This document shows positions 20,486 through 33,632 of a stretch of DNA of 64,000 bases, piece by piece; the stretch's first letter is position 1, and the number at the start of each line of letters is the position of its first letter. Below the pieces are notes generated by a model. It was not told where the DNA came from and searched no databases. It was given only the letters and a program-made list of their open reading frames with translations. The DNA comes from Paragorgia papillata (lineage: Eukaryota > Cnidaria > Anthozoa > Scleralcyonacea > Coralliidae), in contig JAWNZC010000232.1 in NCBI GenBank assembly GCA_035771165.1, positions 1,790,001 through 1,854,000 of the forward strand. The letters are read 5' to 3'. Both the position numbers and the translations under genes were made by a program.

Positions 20486-21680
20486 GCAAAACTGTTTTAA
20501 ATTATAAAAAAAAAAGAAAAAAAAGTGATAAGTACCTTCCATGAATCTGTTGCCATGGTGAAATCACAGAATATTATTTTTTTTGAAATATGGCACTGCC
20601 AGTGAATGTAATATACCGTAATATTAATACGTATAAAAAAGTTTCCCCTCGATATTCTCCTAATTCATCAAAATATATTCTAAATCATTCTTCTGCCCAG
20701 AATTTTGAAACATTTATATTAAGAAATACAGGCTCTGCCTTCAATGATAATCTAGAAACAAAAGGGAAACCAGAAATTATTATAACATACTATAATAATA
20801 ATAATAAAAATAATGGTTTATTGAATATAAAATCGCACAAAATTGAATTGCTTTACATTTACAATGGTTAATAGTCATAAAAGATGTTAAGATACTTGTA
20901 GTTATTAAAATTAAACAAGTGTTGGTGAATACCGGAGGACTGGATCCAGGTTACAATCGATAACCTGTTGTCTAGATACTGAAGAAAGTCAAGAAACTAC
21001 TGTAGTCTGTTTCAAAATATCAAATAGCCTCAGTACTATCACTCGACCTTCAGCTCCCAACTTGACCTGTTGCTCATTTGGTAGACAGGCCTCGAATTAT
21101 ACTTTTGCATCCAAAGACAAAAATGTCCTCCGATAATGAGTTTCCATGAGGCTATCCAAGGACATTTTTCTCTCGGATAGAACAAAACTGTTATCCTATA
21201 CAGTCAGGAAATGACTAAATCCATGATAAAGAGTGACTAACATTCACGTGATATTACGTCATTTGTGTGCTATAGTATTAGTTAGTAGTGACTGGTATAT
21301 AGATATAGGACTGTCTTCTTCGCTTGGACATGCAGATCGCCTCACTCCGACACTGAACAATGTCCTCTGCATATTTTAATGTCAATGCACAATCATGGCC
21401 ACCAGTGTTTGAACACGTGGTTAGCACAGTTGTGCCTGCATTTCCGGGCTGACCCAGCAATGGCCACGAAAACATTTACACGCTGATAATTCAATCTTTG
21501 GCTGGGATATTCTATTGCTGAACATTTTCTTACGATCATACGTTCGATCGATCGATCGGGAAAATTTAAAAACTCAAAACTCCATCGGCGGACAAAATGT
21601 CCTACATATTATGGGGGAAAAATCCCTATCGGCGGCCAAATGACAATTATCGGAGGACATGTCCTCGATGAAATTCAAGG
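20486..21680. other. AT-rich stretch, no supported gene
   Basis: One 93-codon frame at 20590-20871 has Asn-rich low complexity and no recognisable domain. Near 20800, minus-strand AATAAACC followed by (ATT)n resembles the 3' end of the R4-like LINEs further right. Bases about 21085-21665 carry GGACATTTT/CCTCCGATA words in both orientations, perhaps a degraded DNA transposon. Confidence 0.35.
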
Positions 21681-21770
21681 CTTGTTGGTAGAGCATTGGA
21701 CTAGTACACCAAAGGTCGTGGGTTTAAATCCCAGCCAGGACAAGTGGAGTTTTATTTTATTTTACAAGAT
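21681..21770 (+). mobile_element. tRNA-derived SINE head
   Basis: An A-box-like TGGTAGAGCATTGGA and B-box-like GGGTTTAAATCCC are about 30 bp apart. The short end stem CTTGT/ACAAG is followed by a TTTTATTTTATTTTA tail. The tail and weak acceptor stem point to a SINE, not a working tRNA. Confidence 0.55.
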
Positions 21771-21889
21771 TTGCCAGACAATACACACATACAAACAATC
21801 AACAAATATAAAGGAAATAAATAGTGATATAAAGTAAATACAAAGGCAGGGACTGACCACAGAGATAAAATCTCCAATAATGGGGTCCC

Positions 21890-22196
21890 AATAATTAAAT
21901 AAATAATTAAATAAATAGATAAACAAACAAACAAACAAACAAACAAACAAACAAACAAATAAATAAATAAACAAACAAATAAACAAACAAATAAAATAAA
22001 TAAACAAATGAATAATTGGATAAATAAATAAGTAAATAAATAAATAATCTCATAAATAAATGAATAAATATGTAAATAATAGGTAAAGAAATAAGTAAAA
22101 AAGTAAATAAGTAATTAAATAAACAGATAAATTGATAAATAAATAAATAAGTAAAATAATAAATAAGTAAGTAATTAAATAAATAAATAAAATCGA
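21890..22196. repeat. AAAT/AAAC-type microsatellite
   Basis: Long run of AATA and AACA tetramers. It directly follows, on the minus strand, the 3' end of the LINE fragment at 22197-23440, and so may be its expanded tail. Confidence 0.85.
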
Positions 22197-23440
22197 TCTA
22201 ACAGCACTCTCTCACAGATAGACTGTGGAGCAAACAAGTTGTGTGGCACTTAACACATACAGATTTAAATGTTTTTGGGTTTTCCGGATCATAGAATGAT
22301 ATCATCAGTAAGATCTAGATAGTATTTGTACAAAGCAGTTTTAAATGATGCTATAGATCTAGTAGTGTCTCTTATGGAACCAGGGAGAGTGTTCCAGACA
22401 CTGGGAGCTCTAATGTAATAACTGTTCTGAAAACTTACTGTTCTACATTTTGGTACATTTAGTACGAGGCCATTACTAAGACTGGTGTTCCTGGTTACTC
22501 GTAAAGGAACCCTAATAGAGATATGTTGGTTAGAGTTCTTAGGGCCTGTTTATATTCATCCCGTGTTTATATGGAGTAAACAAAGTGCTCGTCCTGGTTG
22601 ACCGGGATGAATTTCATCCCGGGTCAAAAAGCACGGGAATTTAAGGAAATGGACAAAAAAGCAAAAACTCACCCTAATTGTACTATGTTAGAAGTTATTT
22701 CACTTTTATTCAGTGTTTTGTCTTTAGACCTGACCGTTTGGACGAGATTCTGACCATAATATTCAAAGTTACAAGCATTGTAGTTCAGCAAAATCCCGGT
22801 GTACCAGGATGCCGCGTTTATATGGGGAAAAATCTGTCCCGGTGTACTGAGATCTTTGTTGCTTCAAACGGTCTCCATATAAAGCAACCGCGAAAATAAC
22901 AGTAAATGATCTACAAGCCGAGATCCCGGTACACCGGTACGTCCCGGTACACCAGGATCATATAAACAGGCCCTTAGTTATACATTTATATAGATAAACT
23001 AAATCTAGATATCAGTGCCAGTAGCATATTGGAGGATACCAATAGAATGTAGTCTTTCCTTGTACGAGACATCTGTACAATAAGGGAGCGATAAAATAAA
23101 CTTGGTCGCACGTCGTTGTGCGCTTTCAATGGCAAGAATGTTATTCACCGTTTGGGGTGCCTACACTTGTCTACCGTAAGCCTGCTTGCTTCGTACAATT
23201 GAGAGGTAGAGGACCTAGCCGACTTTATGGTCATGGAACATCTTGTTAGCCTTGCACAATGTTTCCTGGACGTGTTTGTTCCATTTCAGATCAGACGTAA
23301 CAATTATGCCAAGATCTTTTTCATATCTGGATTGCTTAACGCAGGTGCCGAGAAGTTGATACTGTGTGGTGATTGGTTGAGTGCTTCTAAAGATGTTTAG
23401 AACATCACACTCAGTCTGGTTTAAGGCCATTTTCCAATCG
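22197..23440 (-). mobile_element. Degraded CR1/L2-like LINE 3' end
   Basis: Minus-strand translation gives the C-terminal part of a non-LTR reverse transcriptase polyprotein in broken frames. Recognisable pieces are KDLGIIVTSDLKWNKHV (about 23300), QRRATKFILSLPYCTD (about 23100) and APSVWNTLPGSIRDTTRS (about 22390). It is split by the MITE at 22542-22973 and has frameshifts and stops. Clade assignment (CR1/L2/jockey group) is tentative. Confidence 0.7.
22542..22973. mobile_element. MITE with TTA target duplication, inside a LINE
   Basis: The ends GGGCCTGTTTATAT and ATATAAACAGGCCC are inverted, and TTA flanks both (22539-22541, 22974-22976). It interrupts the LINE reading frame, so it is younger than the LINE. 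Same end type as 56957-57305. Confidence 0.75.
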
Positions 23441-23734
23441 TGGCACTGTTAAGATCCAATCTTTTTTGAACACTGTTAAGATCCAATCTTTTTTTATCTT
23501 CTTTTCTCTACTTGTCCAGTATGTGATACGTAAGTATGTGTGTTTTTTTATCAAATTTCAAAATCGAAGCACACAATAAGTTTTATAAAACTACAGAACC
23601 GATATATAAAACTATGGATATGGACACTAATTTCCTTTGTGTTTTCCTCATGAATTATTGAGTTTTTTAACAAGTTCAAACGTACGTATATACTATATAC
23701 AGACTGTACAAATTCTATTAAAATTACCTTTTAA

Positions 23735-25525
23735 CTACTCAAATACTTTGCGAGCGATAGAAATTTCTGTGGCAGTATCTTCATTCAAATTAGATAAATT
23801 CTTCATCATCTTATTCTCCAGTGCTGATATTTGTTCCTAGGGGTAACAAAAACACACATGTTTTCAATGATATAATTATTAAAATATTTTGCCTTGTAGA
23901 GAAAAGCTAGATATTATATTCCTGCCTGAGCTGGCCAAAAATGGTCCCTTTATTGTTTTACTGTGTCTAACACCAGATGATTTTACTCATCAAAGAGAGA
24001 ACCCTCAGACATCCTTGACAGCAATGAGTTAACAAGTGATTATTAACACTTTGAAGCCTGACGACGAGTCTTTAGTGTTTTATTCTGGCTAATGCCAGAC
24101 GATTTTAATCAGCACAGGGAAACGTCCAGGCCTCAAAGTGTTAAACCCATTCCTGCCTAAGCTGGTTAAAAATGGTTCCTTTATTGTTCTACTCTGTCTA
24201 ACCAGGGCTCAAAATAACGTTTCATGTTACGCCGGTCATGGTGACTGGTCAGTTCCAATTGTGACTGGTCAAAGGTGATTTTTGACTGGTCAAATTTCAC
24301 AACGCCCCCCAAAAAAGAAAAAAAACAAACTAACAACAGCACAACACAACAAAAAACATTTGTCATAAAAAGGAAATCGGCATGCATAGTTCACTTCAAT
24401 ATATATCAGACATTATGACACTGGTCTACAACAGCACAACAACAATCATTTTAAGTTCCTTCAAAGAGAAGTAATAAAATTAATTGCAAGTTAATATGAC
24501 TGGTCGAAATGACCCGGTGTTATACAAATTTGACCAGTTACATTAAAAATTTGGCTGGTAATTGATCGGTGACCGGCCGTTATTTTGAGCCCTGCTAACA
24601 CCAGATGATTTTACTCATCAAAGAGAGAACCCTCAGACATCCTAGACAGCAATGAGTTAACAAGTGATTTAACCCCATTCCTACATGTACCTGAGCTGGT
24701 CAAAAATCATCCATTTATTGTTTTACTCTGTCTAACACCAGATGATTTTACTCATCAAAGAGAGAACCCTCAGACATCCTTGACAGCAATGAGTTAACAA
24801 GTGATTATTAACACTTTGAAACATGACGACGAGTCTTTAGTGTTTTATTGTGGCTAATGCCAGACGATTTTAGTCAGCACAGGGAGAGGTCCAGGCCTCA
24901 AAGTGTTAAACCCATTGCTGCCTGAGCTGAGCTGGTTAAAAATGGTTCCTTTATTGTTTTACTCTGTCTAACACCAGATGATTTTACTCATCAAAGAGAG
25001 AACCCTCAGATATCCTAGGCAGCAAACCCCCTTCACTGATTGTTTACTGATTATCACTCAATTAAGTAACGATAACTTCTGATTATTGATATTATTGATT
25101 GTGTACCCCATATTTAAAAAAAAATTTACTAAATAACAAATTTAACACTCATTCAATCTTCCTTACTTTAATACTAAAGTTTACCCAAGAGAAAAATCAT
25201 TTTAAAATGAATTTACTAAAAATACAGTGTCCCATGATTGAAATCACATGAGAGATATTTAGATGTCGACAGATTTTTTTTAAAACGTTTTCTATATTTT
25301 TGATTAGCAAATTCTATCTCATCTCTAAACCATTCAATGTATTAAGAAAACTTCTGATCTGATCTGAACTAGGAAAAAGAATTGAAATCGGACACTCGGG
25401 GAAAAGTTCTGAAAGAAATCGACATCGTTTTCATGTTGTTGAGATTTACATACCTTCACCAGTATACATGAATATAGTACAATAAAAACTACACGATTTT
25501 CACGTAAGTTGAAGCGAAACCCCAT
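23735..25525 (-). CDS. Candidate two-exon secreted coiled-coil protein (doubtful)
   Basis: Exon 1 (25454-25525) begins ATG and encodes 24 residues with a hydrophobic stretch VVFIVLYSCILV like a signal peptide. It ends AAG before a consensus GTATGT donor. A second candidate (23747-23836) follows CCCTAG, is in matching phase 0 and encodes helix-like EQISALENKMMKNLSNLN. It then meets either a GTATTT donor or, 12 bases later, a stop. The 1.6 kb between them holds satellites and a hAT-like MITE. No family recognised; a chance pairing is possible. Confidence 0.25.
23925..25025. repeat. Inverted-orientation cluster of the 125 bp repeat family
   Basis: Several units reading CCTGAGCTGGTCAAAAATGG, TCTAACACCAGATGATTTTA and TCAAAGAGAGAACCCTCAGA. 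They are interspersed with a related-looking unit (GACGACGAGTCTTTAGTG) and interrupted by the MITE at 24203-24594. Confidence 0.7.
24203..24594. mobile_element. hAT-like MITE, CAGGGCTCAAAATAACG ends
   Basis: The left end CAGGGCTCAAAATAACG and right end CGTTATTTTGAGCCCTG are inverted. CTAAC is duplicated on both sides (24198-24202, 24595-24599); the uninterrupted repeat unit elsewhere has this only once. The interior carries repeated GACTGGTCA words. The 5 bp duplication is shorter than the usual 8 bp of hAT elements. Confidence 0.8.
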
Positions 25526-25684
25526 ATTAAACGATGTTATTTAATAGTTAAGGTATACATGTATATCCTAGAAGAATATTAGAAAAATCGCTACCTTTTA
25601 AAAGGATTTTCTTGGCCAAAATTCACAGCACACTTCGAGTCTTCACAGTCCGCCATCTTCGCCCAGCCAAACTGTAACATGAGG

Positions 25685-26645
25685 TGGTTCCGGTGACGTA
25701 ACACTCGGGATATGCTCGGAAATCACTCGGAAATTTATTATAGCTTTCAAAATTAATCAAAAATATTTATAAAACCACATAAATGAATTTAAACCATACT
25801 ATTAGTATTAAAATATGTTCTTTAGACTCCACTAAAGAAATATATTACATAATTTTAAAGTAAATAAGGTTAAAATGTTTAAAGTCCAACTTCGGGTGAT
25901 CTTCGGAAAAAGCCGAGTATTTGTAATGGCGTCATCATTCCCGATCGCTCCGGGGACGAAGATACTCGGGATATACTCGTAAGTAACTCGGAAGTTTAGT
26001 TAGCTTTCAAAGTTAATCAAAAATATTTTTAAAAGCACATAAATGTTTTTAAACCTTGCTATAAGTATTAAAATATCTTCTTTAAAGTAAATTAAAGATA
26101 TTATATTACAGAATTTTAGAGAAAATAAGGTGAAAAAGTTTAAAGTCAAACGACAAATTATCTTCGGAAAAAGCCGAGTATTTGTAATGACGTCATCATT
26201 CCCGATGTCTGTCCCGTGCTTCATTGGTTCCGGTGACATACTCGGGACATACTCGTAAATCACTCGGAAATTTAGTTGCCTTTCAAAATTAATCAAAAAT
26301 ATTGTTAAAACTACAGAAAAATCTAGAATTTAAACCTTACTATTGGTACTAGAAGTATCTATCGCAAGTGAAGTGTTGCCTCAAATGGGACAACAACCTT
26401 AAAATATTTTCTTTAGAATCTATTAAAGAAATTATATTAGAAAATTTTAAAGAATTTCAGGTTAAAAAGTTTAAAGTCAAACGTCTGGTTATCTTCGGAA
26501 AAAGCCGAGTATTTGTAATGACGTCATCATTACGGTGACGAAGATACTTGGGATATATTCGTAAACCACTCGGAAATTTAGTTAGCTTTAAAAATTAATC
26601 ATTTGACATCATTTGTAATGACGTCATCGTTCCCGATGTCTGTCC
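25685..26645. repeat. Satellite-like direct repeat, about 285 bp unit
   Basis: Roughly three and a half units, each with GATACTCGGGATATACTCGTAA, AGCTTTCAAAATTAATCAAA, TTCGGAAAAAGCCGAGTATT and TGACGTCATCATTCCCGA. The units have diverged by point changes and small insertions. Confidence 0.75.
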
Positions 26646-27317
26646 CGTGCTCCTTCCATTGTTTTGAATTTTCAAAAGGCCTTCTATCCTTCTTGGATTT
26701 TCTTTCAGATTTTTGTCATTTCTGATTCGAGGATGTGAATTTTTGGTGTCTTTTAAGCAAAAAGGAGTAAATTGGGGATGATTTATTGTGGAAATTCAAC
26801 TAATGTACGCCTTGATTCTTGAATACATGAATTTCAAAGCTTCTGTACAGGGGCGTGGTGACTGGGGCGTGTGGGGAGTGCGACACGCTCCCAATAATTC
26901 TAAATATCAAATAGTTGGTCAAACAAGGAATTGCTGGTGTTCATGCAAAATAGAAATAGTGGGAGAAAAAAAATGCTGAATTTCTTCTTTTTTAAAAAAT
27001 GATTTGTTGGTTTTTTTAATTCCTGACACCCCCAACAAAATTAAAGATTGCGTTTAAGTGTGCATGCACTTGATGTATTCTGTAGTGCAGTATTTCCTAT
27101 CTAGAGACCGCAGACCACTGAAAACAGAGAGTGGTTTCGACCTTCAACAGTCATGACAAGCTGGCGTGTCATAAATTATGCATTTATTTTGGCTAAGTGA
27201 CTAACTTTATATGGGTAAGTCAGTTGTACAATGTTTCAAGCATATGGTGAATTGGTGATATAGATAAAGTGGCTCCACACAGTTTCTTGAAAAATGGAAA
27301 AGACAAGTTTGAGAGTC
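26646..27317. other. No supported gene
   Basis: AT-rich with short frames only. GGGGCGTGGTGACTGGGGCGTG at about 26850 is locally GC-rich without a recognisable role. Confidence 0.35.
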
Positions 27318-27868
27318 CAAAACACGTGCATAAATAATTCGGAAAAAGAATAAAACTAAATGTTATGCATAGTTAAACAGTCTGACAATCAAAACTGTTA
27401 CCAAGTAAATAGCAACAGTTGTTGCTATGGCAACAATGACCTTTTAAAATGGCTGCCAATTACCCTTCAAACTAATTTTATTCGAAAAAGACTTTGGTGA
27501 CCCCCAATCTTTTTTTCATTAAAACTTTTCTTTAAGTATGAATACTCAATAGGCCGATTTTAAAAAAATCACGTTTGTTAATTTTTAAAAAAATTCGCTC
27601 TACAGAATTTTGTTAAAATTCCCCTATTGATTACTCATACTTCAAGACTGAAAGTTTTAATGAAAAAAAAATTGGGGGTCACCAAAGTTTTTGTCGAATT
27701 AAACTAGTTTGAAGGGTAATTGGCAGCCATTTTGAAACGTCATTGTTGCCATAGCAACAACTGTTGCTATTTATTTGGTAACAGTTTTTGATTGTCAGAC
27801 TTCTTAACTACGCATAACATTTAGTTTTATTCTTTTTCCGAATTGTTTAATCACGTGTTTTGCGCACA
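27318..27868. mobile_element. MITE with about 240 bp inverted arms
   Basis: AATTCGGAAAAAGAATAAAAC on the left is inverted on the right. Both arms contain GTTGCTATGGCAACAATGA and GGTGACCCCCAATCTTT. The loop is about 60 bp. Non-coding. Confidence 0.7.
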
Positions 27869-28267
27869 CTATCTATTTAGTAGATATTTGCTCTGTGGTC
27901 ATTCATTTATAATATGTGGGGATTATCTCAGTGCTCATCAAAGTCTTGTCAGCGTGGTCTGAGCTTGAATGGTTTTGCGTGCGCTGTTTATTGACCCACC
28001 CACCTACTCCTGATAGAATGCAAGTAAGTATATATTTCAACTGCTTTGACAGTGTGACTGGTGCCTGGAGGTGGGCTGTGGTGGGATTGCCATGGTTACC
28101 TCTGATCAGTGGCTGGGTGGCTCCCCCTCTGGCTTGGCAGCAATCCTCCAATAATGTCAATTGGTGATCTCTTTTTTATTCTTCCAGGTAGAATAAGTTT
28201 TGGATTTTATTCCTTCAGTTCAACTTCAAAATGGATAATTATTTCCAAACAAACTACTGAAATTTTT

Positions 28268-29135
28268 TGTGTGGTGGTGATGGTGATGATGGTGGTGATC
28301 ATGGTGGTGATGATGATGGTGATGATGGTGGTGGTTGTAGTGGTGATGGTGGTGGTGTGGTGGTGATGATGATGGTGGTGGTGATGATGGTGATGGTGTT
28401 GGTGATAATGGTGGTGATGGTGGTGGTTATGATGGTGATGGTGTTGGTGATGATGATGGTGGTGATGATGATGATGGTGGTGATGATGATGATGGTGGTG
28501 GTTGTAGTAGTGATGGTAGTGATAGTGATGGTGATGATGGTAGTGATATGATGGTGGTAGTGGTGGTGATGACAGTGGTGATGGTGGTGGTGATGATGGT
28601 GATGGTGTTGGTGATAATGGTGGTGATGGTGGTGGTGATGATGGTGATGGTGTTGGTGATGGTGGTGGTGATGATGGTGGTTGTTGTGATGATGATGGTG
28701 GTGATTATGGTGGTGGTGACGGTGGTGATGATGATGGTGGTGATGGTGATAATGTGCTGGTGATGGTGGTGGCGATGGTGGTTGTGATGCTAGTGGTGAT
28801 GATGGTAATGGTAATGATAACGTTAATGGTTATGATGGTGGTGGAAGTGATGATGATGGTGGTGGTGATGATGATGCTGGTGATGGTGGTAGTGATGGTG
28901 GTAGTGATGAAGATGGTGGTGGTGATGATGGTGGTGATGATGGTGGTGATGATGGTGGTGATGATGGTGGTGATGATGGTGGTGATGATGGTGGTGATGA
29001 TGGTGGTGGTGATGGTGGTGATGATGATGGTGGTGATGATGGTGGTGAAGATGGTGGTGATGATGGTGGTGATGATGGTGGTGATGATGGTGGTGATGAT
29101 GGTGGTGATGGTGATGGTCATGGTGATGGTGATTA
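28268..29135. repeat. TGATGG/TGG minisatellite
   Basis: About 870 bp of GGTGATGAT and GGTGGTGATGG units on the + strand, with almost no C on that strand. All long frames in it are low-complexity artefacts. It ends just before the acceptor of the first candidate TBC exon. Confidence 0.9.
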
Positions 29136-29159
29136 ACATTTTTTTTTTGTTATTTATAG

Positions 29160-30920
<1,761 letters not shown>

Positions 30921-31080
30921 GTAAGTGGAAAGTTTTATAGGAAGAAACGACGGAAGAAAAGAGAAGGGAATGAAAAGGAAGGACGGGATGGGAAGGGACG
31001 GGACTGGGAGGAAGGAAGGACCCCGAAGGAAAGAATGAAGGGAAGGAAGGAAAGAAGGAAGGAAGGAAGGAAAGAAAGAA

Positions 31081-31082
<2 letters not shown>

Positions 31083-31120
<38 letters not shown>
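31083..31120. repeat. (AT)n microsatellite
   Basis: Simple AT run directly before the hammerhead-bearing repeat. Another AT run follows that repeat at about 31600-31616. Confidence 0.9.
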
Positions 31121-31124
<4 letters not shown>

Positions 31125-31128
31125 CAAT

Positions 31129-31171
31129 CTACAGACACGGTGTTTCGCTGTACAACAGCTCATCAGTGTAG
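31129..31171 (-). ncRNA. Type I hammerhead ribozyme, copy 1
   Basis: Read on the minus strand: stem I CTACA / TGTAG; core CTGATGA; stem II GCTGT-TGT-ACAGC; core GAA; stem III ACA-CCG-TGT; cleavage triplet GTC, predicted after the C at 31134. All core positions fit the consensus and all three stems pair without mismatch. Confidence 0.85.
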
Positions 31172-31405
31172 CTTGGAACAATCTGAATGAATTTCATCAA
31201 TTACTTATACACATGCGATCGTCGGTGACAACCGCATGTGGGACAGCATCGATGAAATACATTCAGATAGCGTGAAGTGCGCATGGGCCCAGAGTGCTCA
31301 AACCTCCACAAGGGTAGTGAGCGTTGCATTATCGCTAATAGGTACCCACGGCAACTTCGCAGAGTGCTCAACAACACCGAAGTGAAGGAGCGTACATAGT
31401 TCAAT

Positions 31406-31448
31406 CTACAGACACGGTGTTTCGCTGTACAACAGCTCATCAGTGTAG
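31406..31448 (-). ncRNA. Type I hammerhead ribozyme, copy 2
   Basis: Identical 43-nt motif to copy 1, exactly 277 bp downstream on the + strand. Cleavage at both copies would release a 277-nt linear RNA with ends suited to circularisation, as in retrozymes. Confidence 0.85.
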
Positions 31449-31651
31449 CTTGGAACAATCTGAATGAATTTCATCAATTACTTATACACATGCGATCGTC
31501 GGTGACAACCGCATGTGGGACAGCATCGATGAAATACATTCAGATAGCGTGAAGTGCGCATGGGCCCAGAGTGCTCAAACCTCCACAAGGGTAGTGAGCG
31601 TATATATATATATATATACAAAGTATAAAGTATAGTTTTACCTTAAAGTCT

Positions 31652-31692
31652 TCGCTACCAGAGGTTTCACCCTAAACGGGATCATCAGGCGA
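31652..31692 (-). ncRNA. Hammerhead ribozyme motif in palindrome, - strand
   Basis: Exact mirror of the + strand motif, because the surrounding 155 bp is a perfect palindrome. Confidence 0.7.
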
Positions 31693-31693
31693 C

Positions 31694-31734
31694 TCGCCTG
31701 ATGATCCCGTTTAGGGTGAAACCTCTGGTAGCGA
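31694..31734 (+). ncRNA. Hammerhead ribozyme motif in palindrome, + strand
   Basis: Stem I TCGC / GCGA; core CTGATGA; stem II CCC-GTTTA-GGG flanked by T-T; core GAA; stem III ACC-TCT-GGT; cleavage triplet GTA. Stem III is only 3 bp, as in Penelope-like element hammerheads, which usually act as dimers. Confidence 0.7.
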
Positions 31735-31770
31735 AGACTTTAAGGTAAAACTATACTTTATACTTTGTAT

Positions 31771-31838
31771 TTTGCTCTATCTATATGTATTGAGCACTCT
31801 CTAACATTTCGTGAACCATAACTCACTTATATATATAT

Positions 31839-31885
<47 letters not shown>

Positions 31886-32891
31886 ATTATATATATATAT
31901 ATATTTGTTCTTTACCTCGCTTTTCGTATTACACAAAAACTAAGTGATATTTCAACCATAAACTATATTACAAATTGAAATTCTTTAACAACAACTCTAA
32001 ATGTTCCGTATTTATTCTCAAAGGGTGCGGTGGGTGGGGTAACTTCGACCAGATGTTTTGACGAAAGCGATCAAAACCAGAGTGAGCTATCTTGTTTTTT
32101 GACATGCTTTTAGTGCTTATAAGCTTGGGATGCTTCTTTTTTAGTACCTTGCTTTTGCCAAAGTGACATAAGTGACATAACGCAGGAAATATCATAACTG
32201 CGCTATTGCGTGAGAGTATTAAGATGTAGCTTCTCATTAATCCCAATTTATCTAGTTAATATAAATTGGCGCTATAATAGAACTAAAACCAAACCAATAC
32301 AATCAGATTGCCATAGAAAAGTAACAGGCAAGGTTTCTGTCAAAAATATGAATAAACTGCAGAGAAAATTGACACGTCATAGTTACACGTCAAAGTCAAA
32401 AACACTAGAAAACACGTCGGAAAACACCACAGAAAACAAATTGGCGAATCTATTTAAGAGATTGAATAGCAGAAATAAGAGAAAACAAAAATAAGGTGGT
32501 ATAAATTGACTATTAATCAAACGGCAAATTTTCATTCAAAAATAGATAACAGTGGTCAAGAAAATATGGAAAACATATAAACCACGTCTAAAAGATTGGC
32601 GTCTTCAGCAAAACACAGCAAAAACCCTCAACGTAATAAAATTTATATCTCTCAAGATGAAACTTTCATTCGAAAATTTATTTTCCATGGTCGAGAAAAT
32701 ATGAAAAACTTAAGCTTACCTTTTTGCGTCTCGGACGTAGTGCGAAGACATATTGCTATCGAAAATGTTCTGATTTAGTTTGTTTGTGACAATCACGTGA
32801 ACACGAAGATGTCACGTAAAGTAACGAAAGTTTGCCGAAGGTCGCCATTTTGTTATGCTCACGCGGTCGAACATCGCTTCCTCAAAAGTAG
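31771..32891. other. AT-rich stretch with (AT)n; no supported gene
   Basis: Contains interrupted (AT)n at about 31828-31903. A 94-codon frame at 32210-32494 is Lys/Thr/Asn-rich and a 92-codon minus frame lies at 31968-32246; neither shows a domain or splice context I can support. The next TBC exons may lie here but I could not identify one. Confidence 0.35.
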
Positions 32892-33632
32892 AGCAGGGGT
32901 GGTAACGTGACGTTACATACACGGCCACGTTACATATACGGGCATGTTACATATACGGGCACGTTACATATTTGGGCACGTTACATATATGGGCACGTTA
33001 CATATACGGGCACGTTACATATATGGGCATGTTAAATATACGGGCACCAGGGGAGGTGGTAACTTAATGTTACATATACGGGCACCAGTGGGGTGGTAAC
33101 CTAATGTTACATATACGGGCATCAGAGGGGTGGTAACCTAATGTTACATATACGTAACATTATGTTAGCACCCCCTGGTGCCAGTATATGAAACATTGGT
33201 GCCCGTATCTGTAACATTAAGTTACCACCCCCTTGGTGCCCGTATATGTAACATTAGGTTTCCACCGGGCCCTGGTGCCCGTATATGTAACATTAGGTTA
33301 CCACCCCCCTGGTCCCCGTAGATGTAAAATTAGGACACCACCCCCCTGGTGCCCGTATATGTAACATTAGGTTACTACCCCCTGGTCCCGTATATGTAAC
33401 ATAGGTTAACACCCCCCTGGTGCCCGTATATGTAACATTAGGTTACCACCCCCTGGTACCTTGCCCGTATATGTAACATTAGGACACCACCCCCTTGGTG
33501 CCCGTATATGTAACATTTACGTTCTCATCCCTGCAGACGCTGCCCGTATATGTAACCTGCTCGTATATGTAACCTGCCCGTATATGTAACCTGCCCGTAT
33601 ATGTAACGTCACGTTACCACCTCATATGCAAA
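32892..33632. mobile_element. MITE built of GTTACATATACGGGCA units
   Basis: The outer ends GGTGGTAACGTGACGTTACAT and ATGTAACGTCACGTTACCACC are inverted. Nearly the entire interior is repeats of GTTACATATACGGGCAC (left side) and the complement, with TAGGTTACCACCCCCCTGGT spacers (right side). Non-coding. Confidence 0.75.

Larger units (their letters stand above)
31121..31600 (-). mobile_element. Retrozyme-like element: tandem 277 bp units with hammerhead ribozymes
   Basis: Bases 31121-31308 are repeated almost identically at 31398-31600 (period 277 bp). Each unit carries a complete type I hammerhead on the minus strand. Metazoan retrozymes, known non-autonomous retroelements related to Penelope-like elements, are tandem units of about 170-400 bp with such ribozymes that yield circular RNAs. 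No protein is encoded. The array is bounded by AT runs on both sides. It lies in or just after the TBC gene intron that starts at 30921. Confidence 0.75.
31616..31770. repeat. Perfect 155 bp palindrome
   Basis: Seventy-seven bases on each side of a single central base (31693) are exactly complementary. The arms contain GTTTCACCCTAAACGGGAT on one side and its complement on the other, so each strand carries one hammerhead core. This resembles the inverted terminal parts of Penelope-like elements, which is an inference. Confidence 0.9.

Noticed and set aside
20590..20871. 93-codon frame
   Set aside because: Asn/Lys-rich, runs into AAT repeat, no domain or splice context.
21681..21745. Functional tRNA gene
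   Set aside because: Weak acceptor pairing and a T/A-rich tail; fits a SINE head better.
31121..31600. LTR retrotransposon ends
   Set aside because: No TG...CA ends, primer-binding site or polypurine tract; the repeats contain hammerheads at a 277 bp period.
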